21,835 bases of DNA, taken from assembly GCA_002432795.1 (NCBI GenBank), contig DJGU01000014.1, positions 3,046 to 24,880 of the forward strand. Reading direction: 5' to 3'. The translations under genes were made by a program, and so were the position numbers. This document shows, in pieces, positions 1 to 8,115 of the stretch. The notes beneath the pieces were generated by a model. That model made no database searches and had not been told where the DNA came from. It worked only from the letters and a program-made list of their open reading frames with translations. Every line of letters starts with the position of its first letter. Positions within the stretch are counted from its first letter, which is position 1. This DNA comes from Anaerolineaceae bacterium UBA5838. Lineage in GTDB: Bacteria > Chloroflexota > Anaerolineae > Anaerolineales > Anaerolineaceae.

Positions 1-38
1 CACGGACTTTTGAAACGCATACTTTTTTATCGCAAGGT

Positions 39-67
39 TTGACAAGCTTTTACGGCTATGAGATAAT
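39..67 (+). promoter_or_regulatory. Sigma-70 type promoter of the ileS T-box operon
   Basis: A perfect -35 TTGACA lies at 39-44 and a -10 GATAAT (5 of 6 consensus) at 62-67, separated by exactly 17 bp. This predicts transcription starting near 74, just before the first stem of the T-box leader. The fit in sequence, spacing and location makes this the best-supported promoter in the window. Confidence 0.85.
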
Positions 68-73
68 TATCAT

Positions 74-335
74 TTGATCGGCAGAGACGGAAACGAGTAC
101 TGCAGGCAGGCTGAAAGCGAACCGGGATGGTGGAAGCCGGGCAGAACCGCTTGCACGAAAATCCTTCCAGAGCCGCAAGCTGAACCCGTTCGACGGCAGT
201 AAGCGCGCCGGATTGCCCTTCCGTTACAGAGGGTGCAGGCTCCATAAAAGGGCATGCGACAAGCGCTCAGCATAGCTGAGAAGCGGGGTGGTACCGCGAG
301 CTTCGGCTCGTCCCTGTAGTGGGACGGGCTTTTTT
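74..335 (+). promoter_or_regulatory. Isoleucine T-box riboswitch leader
   Basis: This leader senses uncharged tRNA-Ile and controls transcription of ileS and the genes behind it. The T-box core GGGTGGTACCGCG is at 286-298. Its TGGT (289-292) would pair with ACCA of a tRNA whose discriminator base is A, as in tRNA-Ile. Stem I appears to close between CGGC (79-82) and GCCG (172-175). The loop-E strands are AGTA (95-98) and GAA (157-159). GAA plus one base is followed by ATC at 161-163, the expected place for the specifier codon, and ATC is an isoleucine codon. The GGCAGTAAGCGCGCCGG and CCGTTAC segments (194-231) resemble the usual stem II/III region. The T-box and specifier are seen directly; the folding is inferred by eye. 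Confidence 0.9.
306..335 (+). terminator. Intrinsic terminator of the T-box leader
   Basis: A 9-bp stem, GCTCGTCCC (306-314) with GGGACGGGC (321-329) and one T-G wobble, closes a 6-nt loop and is followed by a run of six T (330-335). The 5' arm CGTCCC can instead pair with the GCGGGG at the start of the T-box to form the antiterminator. Uncharged tRNA-Ile should favour that form and let transcription enter ileS. Confidence 0.88.
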
Positions 336-375
336 ATTTTCAGGCTGGTGAGAACCAGCCGCAAGAGGAGCAATT

Positions 376-3300
376 ATGTTCAAACCAGTTTCATCGCGAT
401 TGAATATCCAGCAGGAGGAAGAAGCACGCTTGCGTTTTTGGCGGACAAACGAGATTTTTAAGAAATCATCAGACGACCGTAAGGATCGCACACCCTTTGT
501 GATGTTTGAAGGTCCGCCGACTGCCAACGGAAAACCTGGCGTTCATCATGTTTTGGCACGCGCGTTTAAGGACATGTTCCCGAGATTCCGCACCATGCAA
601 GGTTACTTCGTTGACCGACGCGGCGGCTGGGATACGCATGGGCTGCCAGTGGAGATCGAAGTCGAAAAGAAGCTGGGCTTCACCGAGAAAAGCCAGATCG
701 AGGAATACGGCATCGAAAAATTCAACGCCCTATGCCGTGAATCCGCCTTCTCGCGCATCCAGGAATGGGAGCAATTGACCGAAAGGATCGCCTATTGGGT
801 GGACCTGAGCCGGGCATATGTGACGTACACGAATCCCTATATCGAATCGGTCTGGTGGTTGCTGCGCCAGATCTGGGATAAGGATTTACTCTACCAGGGT
901 TACAAAGTAGTTCCATACTGCCCGCGCTGCGGCACACCGCTCTCGAACCATGAGGTGGCGCAAGGCTATGCCGACACAGTTGACCCCAGCATCACGGTGC
1001 GTTTACCTCTGCTGGATGAGCCGAATACCTATCTGCTGGTCTGGACAACCACTCCGTGGACACTACCAGGCAATGTCGCCGTTGCCGCCCATCCGGATGT
1101 GGATTACGTCATGGTCAGGATTGAGGGTGAGGCTGACGAACGCTTGATCCTGGCGAAGGAACTGATCCCATTAGTGTTTGGAGATAAAAAGGTGGAAGTG
1201 CTCAAGAGCATGAAGGGGAAGGCACTCGAAGGTAAGAAGTATGCTCCGCTCTATTCCTTCCTTCCGCCGGAAAAACCAGCTCATTATGTGGTCAATGCTG
1301 ATTACGTCACCACTAGTGACGGCACCGGATTGGTGCACATCGCTCCAGCATTTGGTATGGATGACATGCAGGTTTCTAAAGTCTACAACCTGCCGGTTCT
1401 GTTGACAATCGACGATGAGGGCAAGTTCAAGCCAGCCGTTTCGCCCTGGGCTGGAATGTTCGTCAAGGATGCTGATCCGTTGATCATGGAAGACCTGAAG
1501 GTAAGAGGCCTGCTCTTCAACCGTGGATCGGTGACACACACTTACCCCTTCTGCTGGCGCTGCGACACGCCCCTTTTGTATATGGCGAGATCTACCTGGT
1601 TTATCCGCACCAGTGAGGTGAAGCAACGCATGGTGGAACTAAACCAGGAGATCAACTGGGTGCCCGAGCACATCAAAGAAGGCCGTTTTGGTAACTGGCT
1701 TGAAAACAACGTGGACTGGGCTTTGGGGCGAGACCGTTACTGGGGCACACCGCTGCCGGTTTGGGTTTGCGAAAGCTGCGGGCATCAGCACTGCGTCGGT
1801 TCTGTTGCTGAGCTCAGCGAGTTGACTGGCGAGGATCAAAGCAACCTTGAACTGCACCGTCCGTATGTGGACCAGGTGCACTTCCATTGCCCAAAGTGCA
1901 AGGAAGGCAAAATGAGCCGTGTGAGCGAGCTGATTGACGTCTGGTTTGACTCAGGCGCGATGCCCGCTGCCCAGTGGCACTATCCTTTTGAGAATCTGGA
2001 GGAATTCAAACAACAATTCCCTGCCGATTTCATCTGCGAAGCGGTCGATCAGACCCGCGGATGGTTCTACTCGCTGCTGGCGATCAGCACGCTGGTTTTT
2101 GATAACCTCAGTTTTGAGAACGTTATCTGCCTGGGCTTGATCCTGGATGGGGAAGGTCAGAAGATGTCCAAGCACAAGGGCAACGTGGTTGACCCCTGGG
2201 AAGTAATCGACGCTTATGGCGCTGACGCGATGCGCTGGTATCTCTACACCTCCAGCCCTCCCGGTAACGAACGCCGTTTCAGCACCGAGTTGGTCGGGGA
2301 AGTGGTGCGCAGCTTCATGCTGACGCTGTGGAATACCTATTCTTTCTTTGTGACCTATGCCAATCTGGATAAGTGGACGCCTGACTCTTCGGTTATTCCC
2401 CAATTCTCAGATTTGGACCGGTGGCTGCTCTCTTCACTGGAAGCCCTGGTGAGAGATGTGACTAAAGCCTATGAAACCTACGACGTGATCGGGGCTACCC
2501 GCCCAATTGAGGCTTTTGTAGATAACCTTTCCAACTGGTACCTGCGCCGTTCGAGAAGACGTTTCTGGAAGAGCGAATCGGATGCCGACAAGGCTGCCGC
2601 TTACGAAACCTTGTATCGAGCTTTGGTGACTGTCAGCAAGCTGTTGGCGCCTTCCATGCCTTTTATGGCAGAGACACTCTACCAAAACCTGGTGAGGTCT
2701 TCTGATGAACAGGCGCCGATTTCCGTACATCTGGCTGAGTGGCCTAAGGCTGACTTGAGCATGATCGATGAAACGCTCAACCACCAGATGGCAGTTGTGA
2801 TGAAATTGGCTTCACTTGGGCATGCCGCACGCAACAAATCCAACGTGAAGGTGCGTCAGCCGCTTTCGGAAGTCGCTTTTGCGGTTGGCAGCGCGGATGA
2901 ACTGGAAGTGGTGGAGCAGTTCAGGGAAATTCTTGAGGATGAACTGAACGTGAAGCGGGTTAGGGCATTGGGAGGAAGCGAAGAAGCAGTTGAGTACACT
3001 CTGAATCCTTTGCCCAAACAATTGGGTCAAAAATATAGAGGACTCTCGCCAAAAGTACGGCAGGCGATCCTCGATTTGCCCGCAAAAGAAAGTGCTGAGA
3101 GGCTGCTGGCTGGTTTGAACCTGGTGGTCAAGGTGGATGGCAAGCACTATGAGATCCTGCCCGACGAAGTGGAGGTGCATGCCACCGCGAAGGAAGGTTA
3201 TTCCGTTGCGACGGAAGGTCCATACCTGGCGGCTTTGGTCACGACTATCAGCCAGGACTTGTTCTACGAAGGTCTGGCGCGGGAGTTTGTGCGCCGGGTA

Positions 3301-3537
3301 CAGGATCAGCGCAAGAGTCTGGGCATGGATATCGCCGATAGAATTAAGATTTACTATCAGGCTACGGCTGCTTTGAGTGAGGCGGTCAAACAAAATGAAA
3401 CTTATATCGCTGCAGAAACCCTGGCGCTGGCAGTTCTGGACGAAGCCTTGCCGCATGGACTGAGCCAGGCGCACGATGTTTTTGATGGAGAAGAGCTACA
3501 CTTTGCCCTGCAAGCTGTGCAAGGAGCAGGCGAGTGA
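376..3537 (+). CDS. ileS: Isoleucyl-tRNA synthetase, type 2, with GVHH signature
   Basis: Class I aminoacyl-tRNA synthetase of 1053 residues that charges tRNA-Ile with isoleucine in the cytoplasm. The start is the ATG after AGAGGAG (364-370). The first signature motif sits in GKPGVHHVLARAFKD and reads G55-V-H57-H58 instead of the canonical HxGH. The second is KMSKH (596-600). Between them lies the CP1 editing region, with Cys pairs such as CPRCG and CESCG. The length and the NGKPGVHH context fit the IleRS2 (eukaryote-like) clade, not the shorter IleRS1. The isoleucine T-box just upstream confirms the specificity. Its TGA overlaps the GTG start of lspA. The GxHH swap has been linked in bacterial IleRS2 to very strong mupirocin resistance; for this protein that is only an inference. 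Confidence 0.97.
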   Translation: MFKPVSSRLNIQQEEEARLRFWRTNEIFKKSSDDRKDRTPFVMFEGPPTANGKPGVHHVLARAFKDMFPRFRTMQGYFVDRRGGWDTHGLPVEIEVEKKLGFTEKSQIEEYGIEKFNALCRESAFSRIQEWEQLTERIAYWVDLSRAYVTYTNPYIESVWWLLRQIWDKDLLYQGYKVVPYCPRCGTPLSNHEVAQGYADTVDPSITVRLPLLDEPNTYLLVWTTTPWTLPGNVAVAAHPDVDYVMVRIEGEADERLILAKELIPLVFGDKKVEVLKSMKGKALEGKKYAPLYSFLPPEKPAHYVVNADYVTTSDGTGLVHIAPAFGMDDMQVSKVYNLPVLLTIDDEGKFKPAVSPWAGMFVKDADPLIMEDLKVRGLLFNRGSVTHTYPFCWRCDTPLLYMARSTWFIRTSEVKQRMVELNQEINWVPEHIKEGRFGNWLENNVDWALGRDRYWGTPLPVWVCESCGHQHCVGSVAELSELTGEDQSNLELHRPYVDQVHFHCPKCKEGKMSRVSELIDVWFDSGAMPAAQWHYPFENLEEFKQQFPADFICEAVDQTRGWFYSLLAISTLVFDNLSFENVICLGLILDGEGQKMSKHKGNVVDPWEVIDAYGADAMRWYLYTSSPPGNERRFSTELVGEVVRSFMLTLWNTYSFFVTYANLDKWTPDSSVIPQFSDLDRWLLSSLEALVRDVTKAYETYDVIGATRPIEAFVDNLSNWYLRRSRRRFWKSESDADKAAAYETLYRALVTVSKLLAPSMPFMAETLYQNLVRSSDEQAPISVHLAEWPKADLSMIDETLNHQMAVVMKLASLGHAARNKSNVKVRQPLSEVAFAVGSADELEVVEQFREILEDELNVKRVRALGGSEEAVEYTLNPLPKQLGQKYRGLSPKVRQAILDLPAKESAERLLAGLNLVVKVDGKHYEILPDEVEVHATAKEGYSVATEGPYLAALVTTISQDLFYEGLAREFVRRVQDQRKSLGMDIADRIKIYYQATAALSEAVKQNETYIAAETLALAVLDEALPHGLSQAHDVFDGEELHFALQAVQGAGE

Positions 3538-4046
3538 AGAAATTCCTGAAGCATAACGGCTTCTTGTTTCTGATCGCTACCGCGGTGATCGTGGTGGATC
3601 AGCTGACGAAAGCCTTGGTGAGGCAGAACCTTGCATTGGGCGAAGCCTGGGCACCCATCCCGGCGATTGGAGAATTCTTTCGTTTTTTGTACTGGCAAAA
3701 CCGCGGTGCCGCGTTTGGAAGCTTTCAAAACGCGGGTCCGGTTTTAACTGTTGTGAGAATCTTGATTGCAATATTTATCATTGTTTTCTATCAAAAAACT
3801 GAAATAAAGGATTTGCTGGTGAAAGTGTCCCTGAGCCTGATGCTGGGCGGGGCAGTGGGTAATTTGGTGGACCATTTTACGCTGGGATTTGTAACGGACT
3901 TTATCGCGGTGGGCAGATTCCCTATTTTCAATGTGGCTGACTCTTGTGTTACGATCGGAGTTGGACTGATGCTGCTGGATATGATTATTAAAGAGAAAAA
4001 TGGATCGAAGACGGATCCTGAAGAGAAACCTGGAGAAGATGCTTAG
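3534..4046 (+). CDS. lspA: Lipoprotein signal peptidase (signal peptidase II)
   Basis: Membrane aspartyl protease of 170 residues that removes signal peptides from prolipoproteins after lipidation. Family motifs are in order: VDQLTK near residue 21, NRGAAFG (56-62), GGAVGNLVDH (105-114), VTDF with catalytic Asp122, and FNVADS with catalytic Asp136. Four hydrophobic segments (about 9-22, 68-86, 97-110, 134-152) match the usual four-helix topology. The GTG start overlaps the ileS TGA as GTGA, so translation is probably coupled. Pairing of ileS with lspA is common in bacteria. The C-terminal tail after residue 155 is hydrophilic and overlaps the start of the next gene. Confidence 0.96.
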   Translation: MKKFLKHNGFLFLIATAVIVVDQLTKALVRQNLALGEAWAPIPAIGEFFRFLYWQNRGAAFGSFQNAGPVLTVVRILIAIFIIVFYQKTEIKDLLVKVSLSLMLGGAVGNLVDHFTLGFVTDFIAVGRFPIFNVADSCVTIGVGLMLLDMIIKEKNGSKTDPEEKPGEDA

Positions 4047-4953
4047 AGAATTGAATTACGAAGGGGAAGAATCAATACGGCTCGATAAATTCCTGGCGCA
4101 ATCTGAGCCAAAGTTTTCGCGCGCCCAATTCCAGCAATTGATTTCGGAAGGTGAGGTTATCGTAGATGGGGAGGTTCAGCATAAAGCCTCCTTTAAGCTC
4201 GAACCGGGCAATGTGGTCTCTTACTCCCTGCCAACCCAGGAAGAAACCCAGCTGCTGCATCAAGCCATTGCAGTCGATGTGATCTATGTTGACGAAAATG
4301 TGATCGTCGTCAATAAGCCTGCCGGTATGGTGGTGCATCCCGGCGCTGGGAATACCCAGGATACCCTGGTGAACGCAATTTTGCACCGCTGGCCTGAGAT
4401 TGCCTACGTGGGTGAGGCAGCGCGACCTGGAATTGTGCATCGCCTGGACAAAGAAACATCCGGAGTGCTGATCCTGGCGCGCAACGAAGCGGCTTACAGC
4501 TGGCTGGTGCGCCAATTTAAATCGCGGAAGACGAAAAAAACCTACCTGGCTTTGGTGGATGGCGAACCGCCTTCTCCTACAGGAAGGGTTGAGGCATCAA
4601 TTGGCCGGGATGAGAAAATAAGGCAGCGAATGGCTGTGGTATATGGAGACAAGGGCAAATCTGCCATCACAGAGTACTACACACTTGAAACTTATCGGAA
4701 TCATACCCTTTTGGAAGTGCAACCACTGACGGGCAGAACCCACCAAATTCGCGTGCATCTGGCATTTCTTGGCTGCCCGGTTACGGGAGATAAGATCTAC
4801 GGACGGCGGAAAAAGTCTCTGGATATACCAAGATTCTTTTTGCACGCCCACAAGCTGACTATCAAACTACCAGGCGATGAAGAACCGACAGAGTTCACAG
4901 CGCCTCTGGCAGCAGACCTCAAAGAAATATTAACCACGCTCGAGAAGGAGTAG
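4039..4953 (+). CDS. rluD: RluD-type 23S rRNA pseudouridine synthase
   Basis: RluA-family pseudouridine synthase that isomerises uridines in rRNA, by similarity to RluD in the large subunit. From the chosen start it has 304 residues. An S4 RNA-binding domain (RLDKFLAQ through VIVDGE, about residues 15-50) is followed by the catalytic domain with GIVHRLDKETSG, where Asp137 is the expected nucleophile, and GRTHQIRVHL further on. I chose ATG 4039 because it follows GGAG at 4032-4035 and overlaps the lspA stop by only 8 bp. An in-frame ATG at 4000 would add 13 basic residues, has a poorer ribosome site and would overlap lspA by 47 bp. It belongs to the ileS-lspA operon. The exact target uridines cannot be read from the sequence. 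Confidence 0.92.
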   Translation: MLRELNYEGEESIRLDKFLAQSEPKFSRAQFQQLISEGEVIVDGEVQHKASFKLEPGNVVSYSLPTQEETQLLHQAIAVDVIYVDENVIVVNKPAGMVVHPGAGNTQDTLVNAILHRWPEIAYVGEAARPGIVHRLDKETSGVLILARNEAAYSWLVRQFKSRKTKKTYLALVDGEPPSPTGRVEASIGRDEKIRQRMAVVYGDKGKSAITEYYTLETYRNHTLLEVQPLTGRTHQIRVHLAFLGCPVTGDKIYGRRKKSLDIPRFFLHAHKLTIKLPGDEEPTEFTAPLAADLKEILTTLEKE

Positions 4954-4956
4954 ACC

Positions 4957-5997
4957 ATGCAATATTTTGATTTTCGCTCTGACACAACCACACATCCAAC
5001 TGAAAAAATGCGCCAGGCAATGGCAAGCGCCGAGGTGGGGGATGACGTTTATGGGGAAGATCCAACCGTCAAGGCCCTGGAAGAAAAAGCCGCTGATATG
5101 CTTGGCAAGGATAGTGGATTGTTTGTGACTTCGGGCACGATGGGCAACTTGGTGGCGGTTTTGGCGCACTGCGCGCGGGGCGAAGAAGCGATCATGGGCA
5201 CGCAGGGGCACACCTTCTTGCATGAAGCCGGCGGCGTCTCGGCGGTGGGAGGCGTGGTGATCCACACTATCCCAAACCAACCAGATGGAACCTTAGCGTT
5301 GACCGACCTCAAGAATGCTCTGCGCAATCCGGACGATTATCACGAGCCGACTTCAAGGTTGGTGATCATTGAGAACACGCAGAATTTCTGCGGAGGTGTT
5401 CCTATAAGCCTGGAATACACTGAAAGCGTCGCCGCTTTTGCCCGTGAGCACGGTTTACTTTTGCACCTGGACGGAGCAAGAATTTTTAATGCCGCGGTAG
5501 CTTTGGGCTTACCCGCCAGTAAGCTGGTTGCCCCCGCTGATTCGATTACCTTTTGCCTGAGCAAGGGCTTATGCGCCCCGGTGGGGTCGGTTCTGTGTGG
5601 TGATAAAGATTTCATCAATAAGGCGAGGCGCTTGCGAAAATTGCTTGGTGGCGGCATGCGCCAGGCAGGCATCATTGCGGCGGCTGGGATTGTGGCGTTG
5701 GATGAGATGGTTGACAGGCTCGCGGAGGATCATCGACGCGCGGCAATGTTGGCAGAGGGATTGCGAGCTAATGGCAAAGTGCATCTGACCAAGAACTCAC
5801 CCCAAACCAACATGATCTTCTTCCAACTGGATGAAAGTGTGGCGCTTTCCATGGCAGAATTCCTGGAGGCGATGAAACAGGAAGGGGTGCTGTTGATGGA
5901 TTCTGGTCCTGGGGAATATCGCATGGTGACCCATAACGACATCAGCGACAAGGCTGTGGAAGTCAGCCTGGAAGCTTTCAGGAAGGTTCTCAATTGA
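4957..5997 (+). CDS. ltaE: Low-specificity L-threonine aldolase
   Basis: PLP enzyme of 346 residues that cleaves L-threonine or allo-threonine to glycine and acetaldehyde. It opens with FDFRSDTTTHPTEKM, the usual start of the family. The PLP lysine is K203 in CLSKGLCAPVGS. Asp172 and Arg175 in HLDGARIFNA match the cofactor and substrate residues, and H89 in TFLHEAGG matches the ring-stacking His. The length is normal. A good ribosome site (AAGGAG, 4945-4950) overlaps the end of the preceding gene and the gap is 3 bp. It should therefore be transcribed from the ileS T-box promoter unless an internal promoter exists. Threonine is the precursor of isoleucine in many bacteria, which makes this placement under an isoleucine sensor notable. 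Confidence 0.95.
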   Translation: MQYFDFRSDTTTHPTEKMRQAMASAEVGDDVYGEDPTVKALEEKAADMLGKDSGLFVTSGTMGNLVAVLAHCARGEEAIMGTQGHTFLHEAGGVSAVGGVVIHTIPNQPDGTLALTDLKNALRNPDDYHEPTSRLVIIENTQNFCGGVPISLEYTESVAAFAREHGLLLHLDGARIFNAAVALGLPASKLVAPADSITFCLSKGLCAPVGSVLCGDKDFINKARRLRKLLGGGMRQAGIIAAAGIVALDEMVDRLAEDHRRAAMLAEGLRANGKVHLTKNSPQTNMIFFQLDESVALSMAEFLEAMKQEGVLLMDSGPGEYRMVTHNDISDKAVEVSLEAFRKVLN

Positions 5998-6009
5998 GAT
6001 AATCAGGGT

Positions 6010-6041
6010 CTCCCGGGCACGGGAGTTGCAGTGTAAACTGC
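6010..6041 (+). other. Two tandem hairpins between ltaE and the Asp-box gene
   Basis: CTCCCG (6010-6015) pairs with CGGGAG (6020-6025) around a GGCA loop. Two bases later GCAGT (6028-6032) pairs with ACTGC (6037-6041) around GTAA. No T-run follows, so this is not a convincing intrinsic terminator. The second hairpin abuts the GAGGA ribosome site of the next gene and might shield it or protect the mRNA end. Confidence 0.4.
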
Positions 6042-6049
6042 GAGGAAAT

Positions 6050-8053
6050 ATGCGAAATCACTTGCGGGGCTATCGTTCTCTGCGATTCAGTGTCTTTGGG
6101 CTGATTTTTTTTGCGTTTCTGATCAGTTTGATATTTACCACCTTAAGGTTAGGCGAAGTTTTTAGCCAATCCATTTCAACGGAAAACTACATTTACTACT
6201 TTCCACTCGTAAGTACAGGAGAGTCAACGCCGGTTGGTCCGGTGGGGGGTACTTTCACTTCCTTTGCGATCGACCCAGGTCAGAACGACAATATCTACGC
6301 CGGGCATTATGGCAGCGGTGTTTATAAAAGTTTTGACCAGGGCAAGACCTGGTACAGGAAAAGCGTGGGGTTATCTAATCTGGTTATTCAATCCCTCGCG
6401 ACGCATCCGACCAGTTCGAATATCGTTTTTGCAGGGACCTACAAGGGGGGTATATATAAATCGACCAATGCTGGGGAAAGCTGGCAGGCATCGAGCGGGG
6501 GTGTGCTCAACAACCACATTATCTACGACATCGAAATTGATCCAACTAACCCACAGAGGATGTTTGTCGTTTCGCGAATTAGCGACAGCCTGGTCGGTTA
6601 TCTTGCCAGGAGTATGGATGGAGGGATTAATTGGACAATCCTGCTGACGGGAAACAGCTTCCCAAAACCGGATTATTTTTACGATGTGGATATTGACCCA
6701 ATCAACTCCAATCTAGTCTATCTGACGGCGCACGAACACGGTTTTTACAAGAGCGTGAACGGCGGCCTAACTTTCAGCCCAATCAATACGGGTGTAGATG
6801 ACCCCTCGGCGCGGTCTTTCGCCATTGATAATGCCTACGCAGGGCTGGTTTATGCCGGTGTCTGGCACAGGGATGGTGTCTATCGCACATGGAATGGCGG
6901 AGCTTCGTGGGTAATGAGTAGTGCAGGGTTGCCGGAAGACGTGGAGGTATACAGAGTTTATCTTGACCCCTTTGGCAGGCAGCAAAAGCGGGTTTTCAGC
7001 TGCACTTACGGTAATGGACTGTACAGTTCGGATGATTTTGCTGCCAGTTGGGTTCCGCGCGGTCTGGCTGGGCAGCGATTGTATGACTTCGTGATCGCCG
7101 ATGGCAACCCACAGCGCTGGTATGCTGCCACTGAGAACAATGGTATCTTCCGCTCGAGCAGCTATGGCTCCAATTGGAACAGTATCATGGCTGATATGCG
7201 ATTGACGGCTATTACTGGTCTTTCGGAAATGCCTGGTGAAGCTGACGTGCTGGCAGGGGCAGTTTATGGGCAGGGAGTTTTTAAGATTTCAGATTCAGGT
7301 GATACCTGGGAACCCATGAACAATGGCTTGACCAGCCTGGATGTGGTCTCTCTGGCATTGGCAGACGAGCAGCTTTTTGCCATCGGGCGCGGCTGGATGG
7401 ATGTGTGGAATGGGCAGACCTGGCAGGCTGTCACCTTACCTGAGGCTTCTCCGGAGGATGTAGATGCAGGCATAAACTGGGTAAGGGGGCGGGTTCTTTT
7501 ACCTGATGAAGCCTTTGGGATGGACACACATAGTTCAGTTCAGCCAAGCAGTTTGATTCTGAAAGATGACATGCTGTTGTTGGGCACTGCTGGATCAGGC
7601 TTGTGGGCATTGCGAGGAGATCAGTGGGAGCAGGTTGGGCTGGAGACTTGGGCGGTTCAAGAAATGGTGCAGACGCCTGAAGGCGATGTGAAGGTTTTTG
7701 CGTGCGACATGGCCGGTGATTGTGGGGTTTTCAATTACGATTCGTCAGGCTTAAGTAAAATGCAAACCTCAACAGAAGGGACTTCAGCATCATTTATTGG
7801 CTTGAGTGGATTGCCGGAAGGGATTGAGAACTTCTTTTCAAGCGATCTAACTGTCGCAAGCTCACGAGGCGACAAATGTACGTGGGCAGTAGGTGGGGGC
7901 ACAAAATTGTGGATCACGAAGGATTGCGGCGTAAACTGGAATGCGCATAGCTTTGAATGGACGGTACAAGCGCTGGCGTTTGATCCGATGGATACGCATG
8001 TTCTAATCGTCGGCACAAGAGAATCAGGCGCATTCAGGCTTCAAGTTCCGTAG
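6050..8053 (+). CDS. Exported Asp-box (BNR/sortilin-like) beta-propeller protein
   Basis: A 667-residue protein of unknown substrate. After a basic start, one hydrophobic stretch (about residues 11-33) acts as signal peptide or membrane anchor. It is followed by a short YYFPLV stretch like those after signal peptides of many Anaerolineae exported proteins. The rest is built from repeats carrying Asp-box motifs (S-x-D/N-x-G-x-x-W). Examples are KSFDQGKTW (93-101), KSTNAGESW (137-145), RSMDGGINW, KSVNGGLTF, RTWNGGASW, KISDSGDTW and, near the end, ITKDCGVNW. About nine copies suggest one large or two smaller propellers, as in sortilin-type or xyloglucanase-type folds. No catalytic signature is visible. 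I chose ATG 6050 because GAGGA precedes it; TTG 6026 is in frame but sits inside a hairpin. Confidence 0.8.
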   Translation: MRNHLRGYRSLRFSVFGLIFFAFLISLIFTTLRLGEVFSQSISTENYIYYFPLVSTGESTPVGPVGGTFTSFAIDPGQNDNIYAGHYGSGVYKSFDQGKTWYRKSVGLSNLVIQSLATHPTSSNIVFAGTYKGGIYKSTNAGESWQASSGGVLNNHIIYDIEIDPTNPQRMFVVSRISDSLVGYLARSMDGGINWTILLTGNSFPKPDYFYDVDIDPINSNLVYLTAHEHGFYKSVNGGLTFSPINTGVDDPSARSFAIDNAYAGLVYAGVWHRDGVYRTWNGGASWVMSSAGLPEDVEVYRVYLDPFGRQQKRVFSCTYGNGLYSSDDFAASWVPRGLAGQRLYDFVIADGNPQRWYAATENNGIFRSSSYGSNWNSIMADMRLTAITGLSEMPGEADVLAGAVYGQGVFKISDSGDTWEPMNNGLTSLDVVSLALADEQLFAIGRGWMDVWNGQTWQAVTLPEASPEDVDAGINWVRGRVLLPDEAFGMDTHSSVQPSSLILKDDMLLLGTAGSGLWALRGDQWEQVGLETWAVQEMVQTPEGDVKVFACDMAGDCGVFNYDSSGLSKMQTSTEGTSASFIGLSGLPEGIENFFSSDLTVASSRGDKCTWAVGGGTKLWITKDCGVNWNAHSFEWTVQALAFDPMDTHVLIVGTRESGAFRLQVP

Positions 8054-8115
8054 TCAGGTGCTACTTTGATCAAAATCAGGCGGTTGTTGTAATAGAATAA
8101 TCCCAGGAGAAAAAA

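Noticed and set aside
6010..6025. Intrinsic terminator after ltaE
   Set aside because: The stem is good but no T-run follows; listed only as a hairpin.
8066..8095. Possible promoter TTGATC-18-TAATAG before the phosphoesterase gene
   Set aside because: Weak -10 and non-optimal spacing; position is reasonable but the match is close to chance in AT-rich DNA.
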